Below are positions 26,000 through 32,207 of a DNA stretch of 32,207 nt, in pieces. Source of the stretch: Actinomyces oris (GTDB taxonomy: Bacteria > Actinomycetota > Actinomycetes > Actinomycetales > Actinomycetaceae). A program made the position numbers and the translations under genes. The stretch's first letter is position 1. Every line of letters starts with the position of its first letter. The stretch covers positions 1 through 32,207 of the forward strand of contig NZ_MSGO01000024.1 of the NCBI RefSeq assembly GCF_001929375.1. The letters are read 5' to 3'. The notes beneath the pieces are model-generated. The model had not been told where the DNA came from. It saw only the letters and a list, made by a program, of their open reading frames with translations, and made no database searches.

Positions 26000-26122
26000 C
26001 GGCGCGCGGGTGACGGTGCCGGTCATGAGACGGCCGCCGCGCAGGGCGAGGACCGCCCACCCCCTTGAGGCAGCACCACACGGAGGAAGCCCGTCGGCCA
26101 CGAAACCCAACAACGACAAGCT
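26000..26122 (-). pseudogene. Degenerate second copy of the hemW 3' end
   Basis: This stretch aligns with the last 120 or so bases of hemW (about 28109-28228). Both contain GGCGCG..GGTGACGGTG, then CATGAG.CGGCC and GAGGACCGCCC. Read on the minus strand it gives LGFVADGLPPCGAASRGW, then AVLALRGGRLMTGTVTRA, against the intact AGLVADGLLDAAAAVRGR, then AVLTLRGRLMADTVTRA. A two-base insertion near the end removes the original stop. A longer open frame covers this segment (25835-26317), but its remainder is not protein-like. It appears to be the displaced old end of hemW left behind by insertion of the 26237-28071 gene pair. Confidence 0.75.
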
Positions 26123-26236
26123 CGCCACCTTGATCACACAGCAGCGACGAGCAGCCTCCTGTCGCTTCCGGTCCTGAGCGCTCATCTGTGGTAACTTCTG
26201 GTTCCGTCCACTCGTTCGCGACTCCGGGAGGCCCTC

Positions 26237-26947
26237 GTGACTCAGCCCACGACACAGTTGCCACGCGCACCACGCGCACGAGTCATCACCGGAACGGAGG
26301 CCGAGCAGGAGCTCCACGCGATGGGCCTGTCCCCCTCCAGCCTCACTCGGCCCTGCGTTGAGGGGCTGCAGAGCGCAGTCGCCGGCTACTCACCTTTCGA
26401 GCCGGCGATCTCCTTCGGGTTCTCCATCTGGTCGAAAATCGTGGGAGCGCTGCGCAAACAGCTCGACAAGGAGGGCTGGAAGCACCATGACATCGCCAAC
26501 GCTCCCCGATCAGTCAGCCCGGACGGAACCATGGCGATCGCAGCAGTTGGCGGCGACTCACAGACTGCTCACGCGGATGGCGACCCGCGCAACGCACGCA
26601 CCAAAGGCCCCAGATTCGCCAATGAGGTCGAAAACAACGCAGTAAAGAGTGGCGCTCCGCGATACACGCAGTGTCGGCTCGACCTCGGAGCGGGCGATGA
26701 GGATACAGCTTTCGCCAACCTGCAGACCTGGATCCTGCTCTACTTCTGGGACCGAACCAGAAATGAGTTACGCCTGGAGCTGTCACTGCCGATAGACTGC
26801 GACAAGGGCTTCGTCACCCAGTGGGAGACACGATTCATTCTTCCCGTGCAGGACCTTTCAGGACATACCGACTTGTCTTCCGATGACGACGTGCGGCCCT
26901 ACGCAGCCACGCAGGACGTGGACTTCGAGATCACCGCTATCTCATGA
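26237..26947 (+). CDS. Unknown protein paired with XRE/ImmA-IrrE peptidase
   Basis: I do not recognise a domain in this 236-residue protein. It starts at GTG 26237 with GGGAGG seven bases upstream. The N-terminus is Pro/Arg-rich (LPRAPRARVITGTEAEQEL), followed by FGFSIWSKIVGALRKQL and a polar middle with KGPRFANEVENNAVKSG. A final part of alternating hydrophobic strands (ANLQTWILLYFWD, then LRLELSLPIDCD and WETRFILPVQDL) ends in DVDFEITAIS. There is no signal peptide or membrane helix. Its stop overlaps the next start (ATGA), so the two proteins are co-translated. By analogy with other HTH-ImmA pairs it could be a toxin, a protease substrate, or a sensor; this is inference only. Codon use is less G+C-biased than the core genes. 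Confidence 0.75.
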   Translation: MTQPTTQLPRAPRARVITGTEAEQELHAMGLSPSSLTRPCVEGLQSAVAGYSPFEPAISFGFSIWSKIVGALRKQLDKEGWKHHDIANAPRSVSPDGTMAIAAVGGDSQTAHADGDPRNARTKGPRFANEVENNAVKSGAPRYTQCRLDLGAGDEDTAFANLQTWILLYFWDRTRNELRLELSLPIDCDKGFVTQWETRFILPVQDLSGHTDLSSDDDVRPYAATQDVDFEITAIS

Positions 26948-28071
26948 CGCTTGAGGCATCGCGAGTCATCCTGGCCAGGCAGAGGGCAGGACTGTCCAAG
27001 TCAGCGCTGGCCCACAAAGCGGGGACGACACCTCGTACAGTGACAACATGGGAGTCTGTGGGACCCCCCGCATCAAGGTTGCATCAGATCGCCACCATCA
27101 CAGGCATGCCGCCTGAGTTCTTCTCAGTCGAGGAGATTGACCTACTGGACGAGAAACAGGTGTTCTTCCGGGCACGACGACGTTCTCCATCCGTCTTACT
27201 GCGTCGTTCAACAGCATTCGGAGCACTGGGCGTCGAGTTCTACAGGTCCATCTCCAAACACTTTATGACACCCGCCCTCAGCCTGCTCGACACCGAGTCT
27301 CGTAACTCACCTCAAGAGGCGGCTATGGCTCTGCGTCTAGCATGGGGAATGGGACAGGAACCTGTTCCCAACCTGGTGCAGATGGCTGAGGCTCACGGCA
27401 TCAGGGTCCTCGGGATTCCGCTGGCGGATGTCAAAGTGGATGCCTTCAGTTTCTGGTCGGCGGAGGGGCGCCCCTTCATCTTCCTGTCCCGCGTCAAGAC
27501 AGCGGAGCGTTCACGCTTCGATCTAGCACACGAGATCGGACATTTGATACTCCACTCGGATGTCACCAGAACCGAAGAGGTGACAGACCGGCAGATCGAA
27601 CATGAGGCGAATATTTTTGCCGCCGAGTTCCTGCTTCCCACAGAGTCCTTGCGCGCCAAGCTGTCAAGCCCTCCGTCACTCGACACCCTGATGAAGATCA
27701 AAATCACCTACGGGACATCGGCCATCGCAACGGCGCGCTCTATCTACGACGCAGGAGTGTTGTCGGACTGGGGATACCGGCAGATGCTCGCTACGCTCAC
27801 CACACGAGGCTTCCATCAAGGGGAGCCGGGCAGCACACTCCCCTATGAGAAATCACGGGTCTTCAGCACAGTCAATGATCATCTGAGGTCTCGGGGACTC
27901 TCAGTCTCAGACTGGGCTAGGACAATCGGTCAACGTCCTGACGACGTTACTGGTTTTATGCTCGGCCAAGCGCTTCACGCAGCCCCGGATACGGGCACGG
28001 AATCCATTTTTGAGAATTCAGGCAGCGAGGAGCACCCGACTGTCAGACCAAGACTTCAGATTGTGAAGTAG
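26944..28071 (+). CDS. XRE-family HTH / ImmA-IrrE metallopeptidase
   Basis: The 375-residue protein has an N-terminal XRE-type helix-turn-helix (about 5-60, LARQRAGLSKSALAHKAGT then TVTTWESVG), a linker, and an ImmA/IrrE (COG2856) zinc-peptidase domain with FDLAHEIGHLILH (HEIGH at 196-200) and the downstream ligand region IEHEANIFAAEFLLP (E221). About 80 residues beyond the usual domain end form a C-terminal extension with a possible second HTH-like stretch (RSRGLSVSDWARTIGQRPDD). Related proteins cleave repressors to induce mobile elements (ImmA), respond to damage in Deinococcus (IrrE), or act as antitoxins. Its ATG lies in the stop of the preceding unknown gene. It ends 28 bases from the converging hemW stop. 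Confidence 0.9.
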   Translation: MTLEASRVILARQRAGLSKSALAHKAGTTPRTVTTWESVGPPASRLHQIATITGMPPEFFSVEEIDLLDEKQVFFRARRRSPSVLLRRSTAFGALGVEFYRSISKHFMTPALSLLDTESRNSPQEAAMALRLAWGMGQEPVPNLVQMAEAHGIRVLGIPLADVKVDAFSFWSAEGRPFIFLSRVKTAERSRFDLAHEIGHLILHSDVTRTEEVTDRQIEHEANIFAAEFLLPTESLRAKLSSPPSLDTLMKIKITYGTSAIATARSIYDAGVLSDWGYRQMLATLTTRGFHQGEPGSTLPYEKSRVFSTVNDHLRSRGLSVSDWARTIGQRPDDVTGFMLGQALHAAPDTGTESIFENSGSEEHPTVRPRLQIVK

Positions 28072-28098
28072 TTCAGTTCAGCAGTACCTGGGTTGGGT

Positions 28099-29385
28099 TC
28101 ATCGGGTCAGGGCGCGGGTGACGGTGTCGGCCATGAGGCGGCCTCGCAGGGTGAGGACCGCCCGGCCCCGCACGGCCGCAGCGGCGTCGAGGAGTCCATC
28201 GGCCACGAGACCGGCCACGACGGGCACCAGGTGCGGCGGGGTGGCTTCGGCAGCATCAGGCCGGTGTGCTGATGGGCCACCCGGCAGGTTCCCGAGGCTC
28301 GCCAGCTCGATGCCCTCACGCAGGCGGATGCCCAGCATGATCCGCTCCAGCTCGCGGGAGTCGGCGTCGATGACCTCGTGCCCGGCCACGGGCAGGTGGT
28401 CGGTGGCGATCTGCCCGGCCCAGGCAACCGGGTGCTTGGTGTTCCACAGGCGCACGTCCCCCAGGTGGGAGTGGGCTCCGGGTCCCGCGCCCCACCAGTC
28501 CCAGTCGAGCCAGTAGGCCCGGTTGTGGCGGCACTCGGCGCCGGGCCGAGCCCAGTTGGAGAGCTCGTACCACTCGTAGCCGGCCTGGCGCAGGGCGGTA
28601 TCGGCCATCTCGTACTTGGTGGCCTCGTCGTCGTCCTCGGGCATCGGGAGCTCTCCGCGGCGGACCTGCCCCCACATGCGAGTGCCCTCCTCGATGACCA
28701 GGGCGTAGGCGCTCACGTGGTCCGGGCCGATGAGGGTCACCTCGTCCAGGGAGCGCCTCCAGTCCTCGAGGGACTCCCCCGGCGCCCCGTAGATGAGGTC
28801 CAGGGAGGTGCTCAGGCCGGCCCGCCGCGCCCACTCCACCACGCGGGGCACTCGGGCGGGCTCGTGGGTGCGCTCCAGGACCTTCAGCACGTGAGGCACG
28901 GCGGACTGCATGCCGAAGGAGACGCGGGTGAAACCGCCTTCGGACAGGGTCACCAGGCCGGCCTCGTCCACGGAGTCCGGGTTGGCCTCCGTCGTCACCT
29001 CCGCATCCGGAGCGAGCCCGAAGCACTCGCGCACCAGCTCCAGCATGCTCACCAGGTCGGAGGCGGGCAGCATGGTGGGGGTTCCTCCGCCCACAAAGAC
29101 GGTCTGGGCGGCGCGCACCGGCAGGCCCGCATCGCCCATGGCGCGGCGGGCGGCGCGCAGCTCGCCGGCGAGTGTTCCCACGAAGTCCTCGGCCGAGGCG
29201 CCCCGCCCCATGGTCAGGTTCGTGTAGGTGTTGAAGTCGCAGTATCCGCAACGCACCCGGCAGTAGGGAACGTGCAGGTACACCGAGAACGGGCGCTGAC
29301 CCCCGCCAGGAGCGGGCGCGGCCGCCTGCGCCGGCAGCTCCCCCATTCCCGGCAGGGGCTCACCCACCGGCTGGGCCGGGCTCAC
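28099..29385 (-). CDS. hemW: HemW-like radical SAM haem chaperone (formerly annotated as HemN-like)
   Basis: The 428-residue protein is a radical SAM enzyme with cluster motif CRVRCGYC (C42, C46, C49), followed by FVGGGTPTMLP and TTEANPDSVDEAGL, and the C-terminal HemN-type region with CRHNRAYW. The CxxxCxxC motif without the extra cysteine of true HemN fits HemW, which binds haem and delivers it to respiratory enzymes. GTG 29385 is chosen because it overlaps the stop of the MFS gene by four bases; the frame extends further upstream only inside that gene. The first 30 residues are Pro/Gly/Ala-rich. Its last 120 bases exist in a second, decayed copy at 26000-26122. In many actinobacteria hemW adjoins hrcA; here about 8 kb separates them. 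Confidence 0.92.
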   Translation of the reverse strand: MSPAQPVGEPLPGMGELPAQAAAPAPGGGQRPFSVYLHVPYCRVRCGYCDFNTYTNLTMGRGASAEDFVGTLAGELRAARRAMGDAGLPVRAAQTVFVGGGTPTMLPASDLVSMLELVRECFGLAPDAEVTTEANPDSVDEAGLVTLSEGGFTRVSFGMQSAVPHVLKVLERTHEPARVPRVVEWARRAGLSTSLDLIYGAPGESLEDWRRSLDEVTLIGPDHVSAYALVIEEGTRMWGQVRRGELPMPEDDDEATKYEMADTALRQAGYEWYELSNWARPGAECRHNRAYWLDWDWWGAGPGAHSHLGDVRLWNTKHPVAWAGQIATDHLPVAGHEVIDADSRELERIMLGIRLREGIELASLGNLPGGPSAHRPDAAEATPPHLVPVVAGLVADGLLDAAAAVRGRAVLTLRGRLMADTVTRALTR

Positions 29386-30698
29386 TCGGTACCGCCTTGC
29401 TCGGCCCGCTCCTCGTCGCCCTCCAGGACGCCTGCAGGAATGGACGGCCCGGGCCTGCCGGAGTCGCCTGCGCGGGCAACGATCTGGGCGCACACGGTCA
29501 TGAGCACCACGACCCCCGTCACCATGGCGAAAGGGGCCACCCAACCGCCGCTGTGCTCATGGACCCACCCCATCACCACGGGGCCGACGGCGGCCAGGCA
29601 GTAGCCGGTCGTCTGGATGACGGCGGTGGTCCGGCGGTTCTCGTCAACCGACTCCGAGCGGCGGATGACCAGGGTGAACAGGGCGGCGAAGAAGGCCCCC
29701 TGTGCAATGCCGGAGAGCATGCAGGGCACCAGCCAGTAGCCGGGGGCCACCGTCAGGCAGACCGGCAGCATGAGCCAGCAGGCGCAGATGACGCCCAGGA
29801 CCCTGCTGGCCGGCCACCGCAGCGCCTCGAACATCACCGGGACCAGCAGGGGCCCCACGATTCCCAGCAGGGAGAACACGGAGGCGGCCGCTCCCGCACC
29901 GGACTCGCTCATGGAGAGCTCGTCAACCAGGGCCGTGGGCAGCCACCCCGAGATCGCGTAGTAGGAGAAGGTCTGGGCTGCGAAGGCCACCGCCATCACC
30001 CAGGTCAGGGGGCGTCTCCAGACGGCGGTACCGGTCGACGACGTCGGACTGGCCAGGGAGCGCTCCGTCACCCAGGAGGTCATGCCCGATCGCTCCCGCA
30101 GGCTCCGCCTGGGCGCCTGGCTGCCGGGAGGGAAGACCCACAGCCACAGGGCGCCTGCCAGCAGCACCGGGATCGCGGTCCAGGCGGCGGCCGAGCCCCG
30201 CCAGCCGATGACGAGGGCCAGCGGCACGGCCAGGGCGGTGGCCGCGGTGACGATGACGTTGCAGGTCGAGGAGTACAGGCCCGTCATGAGTGAGGTGCGG
30301 TGCCAGAAGTCGCGGCCGATGACCATGGGCGCCACCAGGTTGCCCACCGTCAGCCCCGCCCCGATGATGAAGGTTCCGGCGAAGGCCGCCCAGGAGGTGC
30401 CGGCCGAGCGCAGCAGTGCCCCGGCCAGAGCCATTCCCAGGGTGAGCAGGCCCGCAGTGTTGATGCCGAGGCGACGCACCACGGTCGAGGCCAGCGGAGT
30501 GAGCAGACCGAAGCACAGGATCGGCACGGAGGTCAGTGCGCCGCGCGCCACCTCCCCCATACCCAGGTCCTGCCCCAGGCGCGTCAGCAGTGGCGGGATG
30601 ACGCCCACCGGAGCCCGCAGGACGGCGCAGAACCCGAGAAAGCCTGCGACGATGACCATGAGCCAGGCGCGGCGGGGCAGCCTGGGGACATCAGTCAC
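29382..30698 (-). CDS. MFS transporter (CynX/NimT-like)
   Basis: The 438-residue protein has about 12 membrane helices. It starts PRRAWLMVIVAGFLGFCAVL, followed by RAPVGVIPPLLTRLGQDLGM, close to the CynX/NimT group of the major facilitator superfamily, whose members carry cyanate, nitroimidazoles or unknown compounds. A cytoplasmic central loop contains RSLRERSGMTSWVTERSL. The substrate cannot be read from the sequence. The GTG start at 30698 overlaps the trmB stop by four bases, and its own stop overlaps hemW by four bases, so trmB, this gene and hemW are translationally coupled. Confidence 0.88.
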   Translation of the reverse strand: MTDVPRLPRRAWLMVIVAGFLGFCAVLRAPVGVIPPLLTRLGQDLGMGEVARGALTSVPILCFGLLTPLASTVVRRLGINTAGLLTLGMALAGALLRSAGTSWAAFAGTFIIGAGLTVGNLVAPMVIGRDFWHRTSLMTGLYSSTCNVIVTAATALAVPLALVIGWRGSAAAWTAIPVLLAGALWLWVFPPGSQAPRRSLRERSGMTSWVTERSLASPTSSTGTAVWRRPLTWVMAVAFAAQTFSYYAISGWLPTALVDELSMSESGAGAAASVFSLLGIVGPLLVPVMFEALRWPASRVLGVICACWLMLPVCLTVAPGYWLVPCMLSGIAQGAFFAALFTLVIRRSESVDENRRTTAVIQTTGYCLAAVGPVVMGWVHEHSGGWVAPFAMVTGVVVLMTVCAQIVARAGDSGRPGPSIPAGVLEGDEERAEQGGTE

Positions 30699-31705
30699 AG
30701 CCGGTCCGTCGGGTACAGCAGGCCGTCACCGCGGCCCTCGCGCAGGCGCCAGGGCTGGGACTCCAGGTGGTCCCAGGCCTGGCCCTCGGCCTCGAGACGA
30801 TCCAGGACGGAGGCGCCCCGCTCGGGGATCCAGTCCACCTCGGTGCGCACTGCGGTCAGGTCCCGGATCGTGCGCCCGGCGTCCAGGCCCCGCTGCTCGA
30901 AGCGGGTCATGACCCGCCCCTCGTAACGGGGCGACCACCCGCCACGCACCCCCGCCGGGGATCCCGGGTCCAGGCCGTTGCCCAGGCTGCCCTCCTCGGC
31001 GGTCTCGGCCCCCAGGTCGGGGCGGGCACCGGCGTCGTCGTGGCGGAAGTACGGCAGGGTCGCATCCGCGCGCAGGCCGGTGGGCAGCGCCGCCACGTCC
31101 TCGATGACGTCGCGCATCTGCCAGGCGTAGTCCGCCCAGTCGGTGGCCAGGCGCCACACCCCACCGGGACGCAGCACCCGCGCCACCGAGTCGGCGAAGG
31201 CCGTGGTCACCAGGCGGCGCTTGCGGTGGCGGGGCTTGCGCCAGGGGTCGGGGAAGAACACCCACACCTCGCTGGCGCAGGACACCGGCAGGGCTGTGGC
31301 CAGCAGCTGGGAGGCGTCGGCAGGAACGACCCGCACGTTGTGCAGGCCCTGACGGTGGATCGAGGTCACCAACCGGGCGATCGCGGTCTCCCAGACCTCC
31401 ACCGCCAGGTAGTCCACCCCCGGGTGGGCGGCGGCGTGGGCCAGCAGCGCCTCACCGCTGCCCGAGCCGACCTCGACGATCAGTGGCCGGACCTGACCCA
31501 CGTGCCCGAAGAGCTTCTCCGGCTCCAGACGGAAGCTCGGGGACACGGTGCGCACGGCGTCGGCCCGCGGTACATCGACCACGTAGCGGGGGCCGAGCTG
31601 GGCCAGGGCCTCGGCCTGGACGGGGCGCAGCCTGCCGCCGGCGCGCGAGAAGGAGCGCACCCTGGAGCGGATGGCGTGGGAGCGGGGCGGGTGGTGCTGA
31701 GCCAT
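30695..31705 (-). CDS. trmB: tRNA (guanine-46-N7)-methyltransferase
   Basis: The 336-residue protein should make m7G46 in the variable loop of tRNAs. It has the SAM-binding motif LIVEVGSGSGEALLAHAA, the TrmB-specific VWVFFPDPWRKPRHRKRR, and LRPGGVWRLATDWADYA. The family end RYEGRVMTRFEQRGLDAGR is followed by about 60 extra residues (RTEVDWIPERGASVLDRLEA and a basic tail), longer than usual. ATG 31705 is preceded by AAGG and begins MAQHHPPRS; the frame is open further upstream, but across the MOSC gene on the same strand in another phase. It leads a coupled set with the MFS gene and hemW. Confidence 0.93.
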   Translation of the reverse strand: MAQHHPPRSHAIRSRVRSFSRAGGRLRPVQAEALAQLGPRYVVDVPRADAVRTVSPSFRLEPEKLFGHVGQVRPLIVEVGSGSGEALLAHAAAHPGVDYLAVEVWETAIARLVTSIHRQGLHNVRVVPADASQLLATALPVSCASEVWVFFPDPWRKPRHRKRRLVTTAFADSVARVLRPGGVWRLATDWADYAWQMRDVIEDVAALPTGLRADATLPYFRHDDAGARPDLGAETAEEGSLGNGLDPGSPAGVRGGWSPRYEGRVMTRFEQRGLDAGRTIRDLTAVRTEVDWIPERGASVLDRLEAEGQAWDHLESQPWRLREGRGDGLLYPTDRL

Positions 31706-31781
31706 GCGGAGCCTTGCGTCCTTTACTTCTGTGAGGTCTCGAATCCGTCTGCCTGGTGTCCTCAGGCGCTGGGCGGTGCCC

Positions 31782-32207
31782 TCAGCCGACCTGCTCGTGG
31801 GCGGCGGCACGCACGTACTTCTTGGTGAAGGGGGCGATGACGCAGTTGCCGAAGACCTCGGAGTTGAGCAGCGCCTGGGCGTCGCGCGGGTCGTGGTGGG
31901 CGAACCAGCGCCGGCAGGTGACCCGGTGCCCCGGGGAGGAGACCACGCGCACCTCGTCACCGGCCTGCACCGCCCCCTCGGTGAGCACCGCCAGGTAGAC
32001 GCCCACCCGGTTGCGCGCCGAGAAGACCTCCACCCAGTCCGCGCGACCCACGCCTCGGGCGAAGGTGGCGCACGGGTTGCGCACACCGGTCACCCTGACC
32101 CGCAGTCCTCCGTTGCTCGGGTCACCGATGGACAGGATCGCGCCGATCTCCACGTCGTCGACGTCTCCCTCGATGAGGAGGTTCTCCCCCAGCCGCCCCG
32201 GCTCGAT
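31782..32207 (-). CDS. MOSC domain-containing protein, N-terminus cut by window edge
   Basis: The frame runs in from the right edge without a start. The visible 141 residues begin EPGRLGENLLIEGDVDDVEI, a motif typical of MOSC domains (GxxGENL), and continue with LRVRVTGVRNPCATF, then GVYLAVLTEGAVQAGDEV. MOSC domains relate to the molybdenum-cofactor sulfurase C-terminus and to YiiM/YuaD-like proteins that handle reactive sulfur or N-hydroxylated compounds. A GTG at 32153 could serve as a start but would cut the domain. The C-terminal tail ends HEQVG. It lies 76 bases upstream of trmB on the same strand. Confidence 0.8.
   Translation of the reverse strand: MEPGRLGENLLIEGDVDDVEIGAILSIGDPSNGGLRVRVTGVRNPCATFARGVGRADWVEVFSARNRVGVYLAVLTEGAVQAGDEVRVVSSPGHRVTCRRWFAHHDPRDAQALLNSEVFGNCVIAPFTKKYVRAAAHEQVG

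Noticed and set aside
25835-26317. 160-residue open frame as a real gene
   Set aside because: Only the part matching the hemW C-terminus is protein-like; the remainder is low in conserved features and overlaps the start of the plus-strand cassette gene.

Overview
The window is high-G+C DNA with dense, often overlapping genes, many GTG starts and an actinobacterial gene order (hrcA-dnaJ-rsmE ... phoH-ybeY-corC-era). Together with PutA, a DUF3097 protein and an ISL3/IS5-type insertion-sequence background, this points to an actinobacterium, most likely an oral Actinomyces. The genus is inferred from gene content and was not checked by search.

Layout. Bases 1-310 are the end of an ISL3-family insertion sequence. 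On the minus strand from 453 to 8338 lie putA (proline to glutamate), era, a CBS/CorC-type membrane protein, ybeY and phoH; the last four overlap or nearly touch and form one operon. Between phoH and rsmE, where relatives normally have little or nothing, about 7 kb of accessory DNA (8339-15708) is inserted. It holds an AlbA_2/ATPase regulator gene with an internal repeat array, a membrane-protein gene cut off by a decayed IS5-family element, a duplicated EamA exporter, a two-gene ABC-2 exporter under an apparent leaderless, operator-covered promoter with a TetR gene upstream, and a small toxin-antitoxin-like operon whose first gene carries a one-base frameshift.

Core genes resume at 15709: rsmE (-), the PLP protein YggS (+), dnaJ and hrcA (-) with a CIRCE element at 19846-19872, a divergent DUF3097 gene (+), a glyoxalase-like protein (-), a NhaD-type Na+/H+ antiporter (-), an E. 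coli-type ferrochelatase (-), a small membrane protein whose Pro/Gly-rich N-terminus is split off by two frameshifts (-), and a GRAM/PH-like protein (-).

At 26237-28071 a plus-strand pair of overlapping genes encodes an unrecognised 236-residue protein and an XRE-HTH/ImmA-IrrE metallopeptidase. The pair lies between the intact 3' end of hemW and a degenerate second copy of that 3' end at about 26000-26122. This looks like a cassette inserted at the hemW 3' end, and I consider it the best candidate for an undescribed system. The right end holds hemW, an MFS transporter gene and trmB, with four-base overlaps, followed by a MOSC-domain gene cut by the window edge.

Minus-strand core genes dominate. 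Accessory segments are visibly less G+C-rich and use rarer codons. Several genes have single-base frameshifts (IS5 transposase, toxin, the 24523-25346 gene); these may be real decay or assembly errors.
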